NCBI GenBank assembly: GCA_964019415.1
Contig: OZ025884.1
Coordinates: 6,713,441 to 6,777,440 of the forward strand
Source: Ianthella basta
Lineage: Eukaryota > Porifera > Demospongiae > Verongiida > Ianthellidae
DNA length: 64,000 bases
Direction of reading: 5' to 3'
Positions within the stretch are counted from its first letter, which is position 1, and every line of letters begins with the position of its first letter. Shown piece by piece: positions 34,735 to 44,507 of this stretch. The notes under the pieces were generated by a model that saw nothing but the letters and a program-made list of their open reading frames with translations, did not search any database and was not told the origin of the DNA. Both the position numbers and the translations under genes were made by a program.

Positions 34735-36683
34735 GACCCTCCATTCTCTGTTCCTAGATGGTGCGCAGGTCTTATCAGGAGGGTTCGACATCTCCAGTGG
34801 GCGGTCGCTGCCCCATGGGCTGCCTCTTCCTCCACCTCCCTCCCGACCAGGTGGACGTGAACGTGGAACCAAACAAGACAACCGTGTTCCTACACCACTT
34901 GGTGAGGGGTGAAGGGTGAGGGTGATGTGTGAGGGTGAGGGGTGGGGTGATGAGTGAGGGTGAGGGGTGAAGGGTGAGGGTGATGAGTGAGGGTGAGGGG
35001 TGGGGGCGATGAATGGTGACGGACAAAGTAAACACACTGTGTGTGCAACGGGACCTGTTAAAACTGTTTGGCACATGGTGTTGAACACAGCTCACTAACT
35101 GTTGCCATTGTCCACACTGTTCACAATGAGCAGGACAAGGTGCTGGGAATTCTCACAAATGTGCTTCACAACTTCTACAAACGTCAGAAGGAAGCCCACC
35201 ATTCACCAGACATGGACAATGGGAGTGGAGAGACTCAGGAGGATAGTGACATGGGCCTTGCTGAAGACTGCAGTACGACAGAGTGTAACGGTGCATCTGT
35301 CAGTGACTCTCATATGGATGGGAGTGGTGCGTGCAGTGAGACCACAGAAGAAGGTGGAGTGGACCCGAAGCACACTCAAGGTTTGTCGCTGTGTGTTGGC
35401 ACCTCTCTCTACGCTGCACTGGTGTTGTTGTGGCTGCCCCTTACAGACTGCACCCTCCAGTGGAGCACTGGAAGAGCATTATCAGGAGCAAATGGGCAGC
35501 CTCTACAGGTGTAGGCACTTTGGGACATCACTGTCCACCTCTCTCTCTGAATGTCTGTGACTGCCTGTTTCATTCCTCTATAGCCAGTGACTGTGTGGAG
35601 ACCTGGGATTGCTACTCACAGCGCACACACATGTCCAGGGCAGGAGACTGCCACGCCCTCAGGGCAGGAGAGTGCCACGCCCACAGGGCAGGAGAGCACC
35701 ACGCCCACAGGGCAGGAGAGTGCCACGCCCACAGGGCAGGAGAGTGCCATACCCTCAGTGCAAGAGAGTGCCACGCCCACAGTGCAAGAGAGCACCACGC
35801 CCATAGCACCAGAGATTGCCACGCCCAATGGCAATTGGTTCTACCCATCCCCTTCATCAGTGCAAGCTACCCTACCAAGGTCCAATGAGGTGAGAAGTGT
35901 ATGTTGCTATTGTAGCATCATGTAAACGACAGTACTGCGTTATGTTAGAAGTACTCCACACGTGGTTTATATATAGAAGAGCTGTATTCCTTGATCTATG
36001 CAGAGAGGGTCTCTAGCCAGTCATGTGCCGGGGTCCACTGCTAGTCAGCACAGTGGAGGTGGAAAGGGGAAGAAGCGAAACACCGAGTCCAGTGCCCAGC
36101 CCTTGTGCAAGCGGCCCAAGCCAGGCGGTCCCAGCGGCGCTGCCTCAAGTGTTCTTCAGTCCTTCCTCCTGAGGAAGACTGCACCGGTGGACAGGGTGCA
36201 GGAGGGTCCATGGGAGAGGGGCGATGAGGTGGAGGGTGTAGCATGCAATCTAAGACAGATGGGAGACCGCCTGCAGGCACTGGAGGAGGGAGTGCAGTGA
36301 GTGTGTGACATACATACATACACACATACGTACATACATAACGGCTTAATGCATGTCGCTAACTGTTAACATTCCTCATATCCCAGTACACACACAGCAG
36401 TCACTTCGATCATTCCCGACTCTCCCCTCCCAGCTCCACTGAGGAAGTGACCCAAGTTATTGGGCACTCATCTGACCCCGCCCCCCAGCTGTGGTTGGTG
36501 CTCTCTAATGGGAACATTTCTTGTGTCAAAATGGCCGACGTTGATGCAGCTAACATGAACAATGTGCCTGAAAAGCTGCAAGCTCTTCTCACAGATTCAC
36601 AGGAGAGTCTACCAGAAATGGTCCACGTTCACAAGCTCGCTCCTACAGCTTCCTCCTCCTCCTCCAGCCATCATCACAACTAG
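33350..36683 (+). CDS. PMS1: PMS1-type MutL mismatch-repair protein
   Basis: A MutL-family GHKL ATPase, partner of MLH1 in mismatch repair. Coding exons are 33350-33481, 33868-34635, 34758-34901, 35134-35380, 35447-35508, 35584-35889, 36004-36296 and 36434-36683, in phase, 733 residues (human 932). The ATPase motifs are intact: [13 protein letters not shown] (motif I), EVRDDGSGI (II), [12 protein letters not shown] (III) and [12 protein letters not shown] (IV), followed by the transducer domain with FINNRPV and DVNVEPNK. The match to PMS1 ([19 protein letters not shown]) is better than to PMS2 or MLH1. Exon 6 encodes about eight copies of an octapeptide GQESATPT from a 24-bp repeat. The C-terminus has only a short segment similar to PMS1 and no recognisable HMG box or full dimerisation domain. 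Confidence 0.9.
33655..33866. repeat. C/T-rich (CTCCTCC) tract
   Basis: Irregular pyrimidine repeat in PMS1 intron 1 running up to the acceptor at 33867. Confidence 0.9.
34646..34731. repeat. (TG)n microsatellite
   Basis: Pure TG tract starting about 10 bp after the donor of PMS1 exon 2. Confidence 0.95.
35634..35826 (+). repeat. 24-bp coding minisatellite in PMS1
   Basis: About eight units, each encoding GQESATPT or a close variant ([16 protein letters not shown]), in frame within PMS1 exon 6. Confidence 0.95.
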
Positions 36684-36957
36684 CAACCACAAACAGCTTT
36701 CTCCACACATACCTCAACCAGTATACGTACATGTCACATGTTGTGTTTTTACCCTGTCAACCACAGTCCCCCTTTTAGTAGCTGGAACATACCAATTCCT
36801 TTTTACTGTGCAAAGCTTACAATTGAGATGAAAGAGAATGTGACTCTGAAATAAACTATAGAGTGAGATGGAAAAGGTTTCCCACTGTACATTGTGCATT
36901 GAGCTGGATCCATTTATGACAGTACGTGTGTAGTGTGTGTGTTAGGGTCCAGAGTGG

Positions 36958-37861
36958 TTACTGATGTATTATGCTGGGTTCCTGAGGAGCAGCTGTGTTG
37001 CTGCTGCTGCTGCTGCTACTGCCAAGTCTTTCTGAGCAGTCTTTGCACGTCTTAAGGAAGTTAATGGCTCTCTCCAAGAGTGCAGCTCCCTTGTGCTGCA
37101 CTGGGGTGCTTCTCTCCTTCTCCAGAAGGTCGACTATAAACTGGATCAGCTCAGGAGAGCCATATGTAAGCGCAGCCATCCTCAACTTGTTTAACTCCTG
37201 CACAAAAACAGACACATACACACATACACACACACACACATACACACATACACACATGAGATACACACAAACAATGAGACAGTCTGTGAAATGGCCAACA
37301 GAGCACAAAATGACACACTGAGTGAAGACGACACCCTGCCAGCTGTATGTCTTCACGGCTGCACTGGCTACGAACAGAAAGGCTGTCGTGGGCAGTAACA
37401 CTAGCCCACCTTGAGAAATAAGGTCTCTTTCTCTGGCAACTTTCTCATGTACCTCAGAAGCTTGTTCAAGTCACTCTACAAGTGGAGACACTCGTGTGTC
37501 AGGAGCCCACACGCCAACAACACCGCTACACACACAAGTAGCTTGCCCCACCTCACTACCACCCGAGTGTCATGTCACCTGCAGAGTGCTGTCTGCCGCC
37601 CAGATAAGGGAGGAGGGATTCTGGTAGCTCAGGCTGTGAGGAGGTCCCACAGGGAATCCCCCAGACTGTTCAGTGGGCGTGACCAGCCCCAGGTGACTAA
37701 AGGGGCCAAGCCACGGAATGTGACAGCCAGGATGCAGCACTGAAAGGACGAGGTTGGCACGCTTGGAGTTCTTACCCTCCGAACTACTGTACAGCAGACC
37801 ATACCAGTCCTCACTGCACCAAATAAAGAGGAGAGGGCAGTGACATAGGAGGAAAGCACAT

Positions 37862-37945
<84 letters not shown>

Positions 37946-39303
37946 CAGTTTGACCAAGGCCACCATTGACTGAAACTTCAGACTGCCATGCAGAAGAACT
38001 CTAAATGATGGCTCCTGTGACGGGCCTTGTGTCTCCTGGACCCCACCCCCCTCGCCCCCAGGGACTCCCCCATGCGTGTCCATGACACCCACATCCAGCA
38101 CCAAGTGCCTCGTCAACACAGGTGGAGCGACGACATCAGACATCTTGAGGAAGCCACACACAACTAATTGGGAAGGAAACTGGCCTTCCAATCCTCTCAA
38201 TTTGGAGAAGGTGTGGGCTGAGTCACCAAGGTTGAACTCCATGTTAGAGCAGTGGGCAGCGGGGGAAGGAGAGAGGGTCACCAAGGACTGAAGATGGCCA
38301 CACTTGAGGGAGCATCTGTGGGTAGCAAAATGCCGCTCAGCCAGAGAGGTGAACAATGTCACAACACTCTCCTTGCAGAGAGAGCTGGTTGGGAAGACAA
38401 CACCATCCTGTGCAACCCCAGTTGTGTGGCACAGCTGTTGGACAGGGTTAGGACCATATTGGCTCACTTCCAGCTCCTCTCTCACCGCCAAGACAATCAC
38501 ATGTACTTGAACGGGGAAGGGAAAAGCAACAGAGCGTGAGGTAGAAGTGCTCTGTTTGCACTGCAGGTTTGGGAGGCCATCTGTCACCGTGACAATCTGA
38601 CATGGGACAAATGCTCCCCACTCATGTACCACGACGTCAACCACCGTCTCGAGAGCACCGCGCAGGTCACCTCGATCAAAGACCTCCTCCCCCCTCAGCC
38701 CCTCCTTGATGTCTTCATGATGCTTGGTGAAGGGGATAATGAGCTCACACTTTGAGGAGTACGCCATGAGGGCCAGGTACTCGTGAGGGTGGTGTTGAGA
38801 GAGGTAGTCTGTGAACTGGATCAGTCCATCTACTGCAAGACGCAGCCTGGTCGGCCCTAGCATGGCAGAGAGAAGGCATAGGAAGGGCGAGGTCGCTGTT
38901 ACACACTCTACATGCACATGAGTATGCAATTAAGTCAGGAGTCACGTGACTACCAACACACGTGGCTGCATGCATGGAGCATATATCGGCTACATGCAGA
39001 GTAGTTTGCGCGTTGATTAGTGTAACCTTGGCACCAGAGCGGAGAGACATGAGCAGCAGCTGCTGAGACTTATTCATTTATTCATTGCACAGTCTGAGGG
39101 GTCGGAGGGGGCGTGCCTCGGTTCCACCATGGATCCTCCTCAGGATCGACGGTGGAACGAAGGCAACCCAGAATGAACTACAGAACCCATCGCGCCCATA
39201 ACGTACAACAGTATGCGGCGTACTATCCCCTACCTTCAGGGTCCGCGCAGGAGGCGGGACGACTCATGGACAAGGATCGATCCAACAAGAGGACGGTGGG
39301 CAT
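36958..39303 (-). CDS. INTS14: Integrator complex subunit 14 (VWA9)
   Basis: INTS14 belongs to the INTS10-13-14 arm of Integrator, which processes snRNA 3' ends and terminates paused RNA polymerase II. Coding exons are 39234-39303, 37944-38856, 37579-37813, 37410-37475 and 36958-37197, in phase, 507 residues (human 518). The start MPTVLLLDRSLSMSRP mirrors human MPTVVVMDVSLSMTRP and keeps the DxSxS MIDAS motif of the VWA domain. Further matches: ELIIPFTKHHED, EWGAFVPCQIVTVTDG, LKCGHL, PPVLTRHLVLD, LLHGSLKFQSMVALVKL, WLGPFSHLG, and LRYMRKLPEKETLFLK running on into ELNKLRMAALTYG at the C-terminus. It ends in a poly-serine stretch. The second intron begins at a long (GT)n tract. It converges on PMS1. 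Confidence 0.95.
37861..37943. repeat. (CA)n microsatellite at an INTS14 splice donor
   Basis: CA with one ATG interruption; on the transcribed strand (GT)n begins exactly at the donor (CTGAG|GTGTGT). Confidence 0.95.
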
Positions 39304-39532
39304 CTTGAGAGGCGCTTAATTGAAGAGCTAAAAGCCAGTGGGCGTGACGGCAGCTTAGCGGATGCGGCTCAGTTGCTAGGCTACACACACACTGACACAG
39401 CAGGAAAAAATACAATACGTTAATCACGAGACCATAAGAAGACATGCTGTACACACATACTCCATAATTAGTGGGTTTTCTTAATGTAGGGTGGTTTGAG
39501 TAGAATCACACTGTGAGGATGGAACAGTGGCG

Positions 39533-40401
39533 CTAAGATGTCCCTATCTCCTGATAGAGAAATTTCCTCAGTCGCTCTAAGTATTGTCCATATAGTTCAA
39601 CATCATTGTGCCCAGCCCCTTCTACCCAGAGGGGCTCCACTGTCCGCGGAGCACGTTCGTAGATGGCCAGACCGTGTGAGAAGTCAATGACTTCATCATC
39701 TGTCCCGTGGATGACCAGCACTGGAGATGAGATCCTTGCTACCTTCTCAATACTGACAAGGAGATGAGAAGCAGAGGGAAAAGGGAGGAGGAGGGGGAAG
39801 GGGAGGAGAGGGGGAGGAGAGGGGGAGGGGAGGGGGAGAGGGAGAAGGGTAGGGGGAGAGGGAGAGGGGAGGGGGAGGGGGGATGGAGAGGAGAGAGCAG
39901 AGGGAGAATGGGAGGGGAAAGGGTAGGGGGTGAGGGAGAGGGAGAGGGAGAGGGGCAGAGAGGGTAAGGTGCAGAGCCATAACACATAAACATGGTATGC
40001 TCTTGTGTATACTGTTTGCCTACTACCTCACAACAAGCCACAACACACTACTGGATATGGTTACAGGGAGAGAACATCACAATGCGTACTCTGGAGTTCA
40101 GTTCCAGTCAGCACTCCTAGGTCAAGCTAGGCACCCATGTGAAGCCACCACACGTCTGTCGACTTGCAGGCTGTAAGCTGCGCCGCTTTCCCACTCACTA
40201 CAGTGCTTCCCTTTCACAAAGCTGGTTGAAAACCACATCTATGCCTGGACTATCGCCATCCCACTAGATCAGTGGATACAATTAATACATATTCTGGTAC
40301 TATAGGCATTCACTGTATCTTAAGATGCGTGCATACACACAGCATCACACAGTGAATGGTTGCCACACCCAAATGTCTGCCTCACATATCTATCTGCCAG
40401 T

Positions 40402-40499
<98 letters not shown>

Positions 40500-41209
40500 A
40501 AATAATAACTTGCTGATGCATCAACCTGGAATGGCCAGTGAAGCAGAGTGTGCAAAACTCACTTTTGAAATGGATCAAAACACCATGTCCGTCGTGTGGT
40601 GGGGAAGGCAACTCTCATCCCGGACATGAGAGGTGAGTGAAGCACCACACCCGCCACCTCGTACTTGGTGGCCAGCTCCACTGCCGCAGTTGTGCCGATG
40701 CTCTGACCATAGAGGATAACCTGGTCCGGGGACACGCCATACCGCTGACGGAGGGCCTGCCATGCGGCATCCGCATCAGCATATACATTGCCCTCTGTCG
40801 TCTTGCCTGTGCTCTCCCCATAGCCGGAGTAGTCGTATGAGAACACGTTGCAGTTGACTCGCGAGCCCAGTCCCACGTAGAAGCTGGACATCTGTCCCAG
40901 GTCCACAGCGTTGCCGTGATGGAAGAAAATGGTATACTTCGCCCTGTCCGAACTCTTCACGTACATGCACGCTATTCTGTTCCCCTTCCTCGTCCGCGTC
41001 TTGAAGACCTCTACGGCGTCCAGCTCGTGGGGAGAGTATTGCCACTCGCTCCTGTCGCTCAAGTGAAGAGTACACGTTCCGTCTTCTTCTTCATCCTTCA
41101 GACTGTAGGTCGACTCTGGAGGGAGAAACGCCAGTTTCGCCGCTATTCTGGACGGCCAGGGCGGGCAGCAGAACAAGTAGCATAGCTCTGAAAAGGATAG
41201 TCCGTTCAT
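39533..41209 (-). CDS. ABHD17: ABHD17-type protein depalmitoylase
   Basis: ABHD17 enzymes are membrane-anchored alpha/beta hydrolases that remove palmitate from proteins such as N-Ras and PSD-95. Exons 40563-41209 and 39533-39752 join in phase into 288 residues (human ABHD17A 310). The start [19 protein letters not shown] carries the N-terminal cysteine cluster that is itself palmitoylated for membrane anchoring, followed by [17 protein letters not shown]. The nucleophile is in GQSIGT, the acidic residue in [16 protein letters not shown] and the histidine in [15 protein letters not shown]-type and [10 protein letters not shown] blocks are conserved. The ATG at 41209 matches the family start; an upstream in-frame ATG at 41344 would add an unlikely extension across the shared promoter. 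Confidence 0.95.
39776..39968. repeat. G/A-rich (GGGGAG)n tract
   Basis: Irregular purine repeat in the ABHD17 intron, adjacent to the acceptor on the transcribed strand, where it forms the polypyrimidine tract. Confidence 0.9.
40403..40498. repeat. (TG)n microsatellite
   Basis: Pure TG tract in the ABHD17 intron; (CA)n on the transcribed strand. Confidence 0.95.
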
Positions 41210-41360
41210 ATTTTCGGATTCTCTCGGCGGAGGCTCCCCCGTTTCAAATGAACCACCACAAACGGCAGTACTCAAATACAAACACACGTAGCCTGTAGGA
41301 CAAGTCGCCAGCACTGAGATGACGTAATTATTGTAGCACGCCATATTAGGAGATGTACAA
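41210..41360. promoter_or_regulatory. ABHD17/LRR-gene bidirectional promoter
   Basis: 151 bp between divergent start codons at 41209 (minus) and 41361 (plus). A CGCCATATTAGG motif lies just upstream of the plus-strand start. Promoter role is inferred from layout. Confidence 0.5.
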
Positions 41361-42140
41361 ATGGCCGTCGAAGCTCGCCCGAGGAATTTGCAGACCGGGG
41401 CGCCGGCCTTGGATGGTCCTGGCGGAGCAGTTGTAAATTGGAGTCATCGCGAGCTGACGGTGGTACCCGAACGTCTGAAGTGTCTTCAAGAAGTGAGAAT
41501 GCTGCACCTGAACAATAACAGGATAATAATGCCTCCAGAAGAATTGCAGGCCCTGCAGAATTTGCAGGTACTGACTCTGGACCACAACATGCTCACCACC
41601 CTCCCCTCGGGCATGTTCCAGTGCGCAGGCCTGTTGGCACTCAGTCTGGGTCACAACCCACTTGCCTACATCACAGAGGATGTCACCAAGCTGGTCAACC
41701 TCGTTGAGCTGTGGTTACCAGCCATCCAGCTGACATGTGTGCCCACTGGGGTATGTGCCCTTAGCGGACTGAGGATACTCTCACTGGAGGGAAACAACCT
41801 GTCTGATATCCCCAATGGCTTTGTCACATTAAGAAACCTGAGATGGTTGAACTTGGCAAGGAATGCTTTGAAGGAACTGCCTGATTGTTTTCTTCAACTT
41901 ACTGAGCTCCACACCTTGAAGCTAGACTGGAATCAATTTCAAGCTTTCCCCAGAGTGGCATTAAAGCTACCTAAGCTTGTTAACTTGTGCCTTTCACATA
42001 ACAATATTCATTTGACGGATGAGATATTGTCAGCACTTAGACCATTTGACAGTTTCACTAAGATAGACATTAGAGACAATGGTGTAAGCCCATCTTGTCT
42101 ATCTCTCCTTCCAGAAGAGAAGGACATTGTGTTAGTGTGA
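41361..42140 (+). CDS. Leucine-rich-repeat protein (single exon)
   Basis: An intronless 259-residue protein made almost wholly of about nine LRRs of the LxxLxLxxNxLxxLP type, for example [51 protein letters not shown] and [13 protein letters not shown]. There is no signal peptide or membrane segment, so it is probably cytoplasmic or nuclear, in the broad short-LRR group that acts as protein-binding adaptors. I could not match it to a specific orthologue. It is driven head-to-head with ABHD17 and converges on the YEATS gene. Confidence 0.85.
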   Translation: MAVEARPRNLQTGAPALDGPGGAVVNWSHRELTVVPERLKCLQEVRMLHLNNNRIIMPPEELQALQNLQVLTLDHNMLTTLPSGMFQCAGLLALSLGHNPLAYITEDVTKLVNLVELWLPAIQLTCVPTGVCALSGLRILSLEGNNLSDIPNGFVTLRNLRWLNLARNALKELPDCFLQLTELHTLKLDWNQFQAFPRVALKLPKLVNLCLSHNNIHLTDEILSALRPFDSFTKIDIRDNGVSPSCLSLLPEEKDIVLV

Positions 42141-42585
42141 ACTGTGTGCAAATTATACACTAGAGAATTGTCTATGGTGGCATGTGGTGCCTAGAGTTCA
42201 CAATAATACAATCTCCCAGCAGCTGTGATTGTCATAGGCTCAATAGCTCCTTACTGCCACTATCCCTGCAAACTTCTTTAGCAAACCTTATAGCAGTATC
42301 TTCAAATACCATCAATAGTTGCCACTCGCCAGCCCTACCGGCACATAATTGGACTCCACCACATCTTAGCAGTGCCTGTCCACAATAGATAATCTCAAAC
42401 AGACGTGCACATATTTGTAAAACCAAGTGAAAGCAAATGTCAAAGCTCTGGCCTACCACTGAATACTTAATAATGTGTTTGTGATTGCTTCTATTACAAA
42501 TTTGAGTTTTACACTGCGGTAGACATGCACTTGAGTATTAACGTGTATGCTGTGTTTGTGTTATGCATCTGTAGAGGTGAACAGT
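42141..42585. other. Convergent intergenic spacer
   Basis: 3' UTR space for the LRR gene (plus) and the YEATS gene (minus). AT-richer than its neighbours; nothing else recognised. Confidence 0.4.
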
Positions 42586-43363
42586 TCACTCTACCAGCTT
42601 GCTAAGCTTGCTCAGCGTCGTTTCGTCAAGCTTGCAGAGGTCAAAATCAAAAGTGGATTGCGTGAGCTGGTAGATTCCCGTCTGTTCGATAACGTTGACA
42701 ATCTCTTGTAGGACTCCGGCATCGTTGATGGCATTGAGTTGCCTGTGCAGCTTCTTCAGTGTGTTCGTGTCCCAGTGGGTGGCTTTCGCTTTGGGCTTGG
42801 GTGCCACTGGGGGATCCTGTTCGCTGTCACTTCCACTGTCTGAGCCCGAGTCACTGCTGGTGCTGCCCCGCTTTGCCTTGTCTTCTACCTTCTTCTTCTT
42901 CTTCGGTGGTTCCTCGCTGATTTCTGCTGGTGGCTTTGGTTTCTTCTTGCCTGTTTTTGTCGGTGCTTCTGCTCCTCCCCCTCCTCCGGATCCAACGATG
43001 GGCTTTGCCCCGCCCCTTAACAGCTTCTGCCGGAACTCCTCACTGGGGTTTTGAAATGTGAGGCACTCGCTTCTCATCTGACTGATCGGAGGGTCCTCCA
43101 AGTTGGGCAGTAATAGGTCATATTCAAATACGACCTTTCTCGGCTCTTCTTTGTTCCTGAAGACCACTTCTACCGGGAGGTTGAAGCTCCCGTAACCAGA
43201 CTCAGATACTTGGTAAGGAGGCTCCTTCACACCTGTGTGATTGTGGTGGGGGTGGGGGTGGGGGGAGGCAGTAAGGCGTTGTTACAGTGTGGTGGTCGAG
43301 ACACTGCATCAAAGTCCTCAACCTGACCAAACTCAAAGTGTAGTGTAGTATTGCATTTGCTGA

Positions 43364-43399
<36 letters not shown>

Positions 43400-44134
43400 T
43401 GCATACCTCTTTTAGGTTTTGGAAAGGATTCATGAAGATGAAAAACAACTTTCTCTACAAAATGTCTGACGTCACATCCATCCTCGCCCCTCACTAGCAC
43501 AGTCCAGTCATGTGTGTAACCCTCCGGTGTAGGCTTCTTCCTCCAATTGGCAGTGTGACCTAGAATAAGGTTCACTTGCACGGCCTACGGAGAGGGGAGA
43601 TGAGGGGGAGGGGAGGGGATGAGAGGGGAGCAGAAAGGCCAAACATTCAGGCCACACACATCTGCGTACATGTTACTGACATGTGTACTGTATAACATAC
43701 GGAGTAAACAGACATGTGAAAAATGCAGTGTTTGTCCACATTGCTGGCTCAAGTCATTTACAATAGCAGGGAGCTAAGTGAATGCTGGCAAGAATGGCAA
43801 ACGACCACCAACACATAACTAAGCAGCAGCTCCACATGTACTCATAAGAATAGGTACTCTCTGTCTATCTCTCCCTGTGTGTGTGTATTGCATACAAAAT
43901 ACATGCAAAAGTACAGATGAGACACCAATCAAAGTGTTGTCATCATTGAACAACACATGTTAAAACAGACGATGCGAGAAGCACCAAAATTAGATAGGAC
44001 AGGTAAGTAGTCTCACAACACAACAATGTACACCATTCACGCGACATATGCGATCGCGCTGGCGTACCATTTGTGAACGGGTGCTGGCAAGGGATGGCAC
44101 GTGAGTGATTATGCAAATAACTCACCTGGGACAT
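42586..44134 (-). CDS. AF9/ENL-like YEATS protein
   Basis: Homologue of MLLT3/MLLT1, acyl-lysine readers in super elongation and DOT1L complexes. Coding exons are 44126-44134 (encoding only MSQ), 43407-43584 and 42586-43232, in phase, 277 residues, about half the length of human AF9 or ENL. The YEATS domain at about residues 3-135 has [44 protein letters not shown] and [17 protein letters not shown] lysine-rich, serine-rich linker follows. The C-terminal ANC1-homology domain is complete: [20 protein letters not shown] ... [17 protein letters not shown]. The long Ser-rich central region of the vertebrate proteins is missing, so this is a compact reader plus recruiter. The single-gene state implied here would precede the AF9/ENL duplication. 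Confidence 0.93.
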
Positions 44135-44507
44135 GCTTCGATCGCTTTAAACTCCTTTATACTTGTACAATACTTGAAAATACGTTGTGATTCCGTAGTA
44201 AAGCACTGCTTTCCCCGTCTCCCAATCCTGGATGGCGTGCTTTAACACTCAAGCAGTTACCGCCATTTTCTCACCAATGGAGGTTATACGGAACGAAATC
44301 CAAGACCGCAAAATTTGACAGAAAAATGGCCGCCAATGCAAGAAACCAAATGCGTCTGAAAAATAACATAATTTTGAAATAATAAATGTGCTTTGTACAG
44401 AATATAGGAGCATTCACATCAGTTTACTCATCTCTACAAGCAACAATACAATATGTCACTGCGTACAATTGATAGGGTCTGAGACAAGATAAAGTGAATT
44501 AAATTTG
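44135..44507. other. Upstream region of the YEATS gene
   Basis: Lies between the YEATS start and the stop of the PWWP3A-like gene, both on the minus strand. Contains two AAAATGGC/GCCATTTT-type motifs (44261-44334), typical of promoter initiators; otherwise nothing recognised. Confidence 0.35.

Noticed and set aside
34860-35020. GGTGAGGGTGATGAG repeat after PMS1 exon 3 as a coding extension
   Set aside because: Begins at the donor and lacks similarity to PMS1; treated as intronic simple repeat.
36243-36300. PMS1 stop at 36298-36300 (GTGCAGTGA)
   Set aside because: A strong donor (GTGCA|GTGAGT) overlaps it, and the next exon joins in phase and adds a segment similar to the PMS1 C-terminal part.
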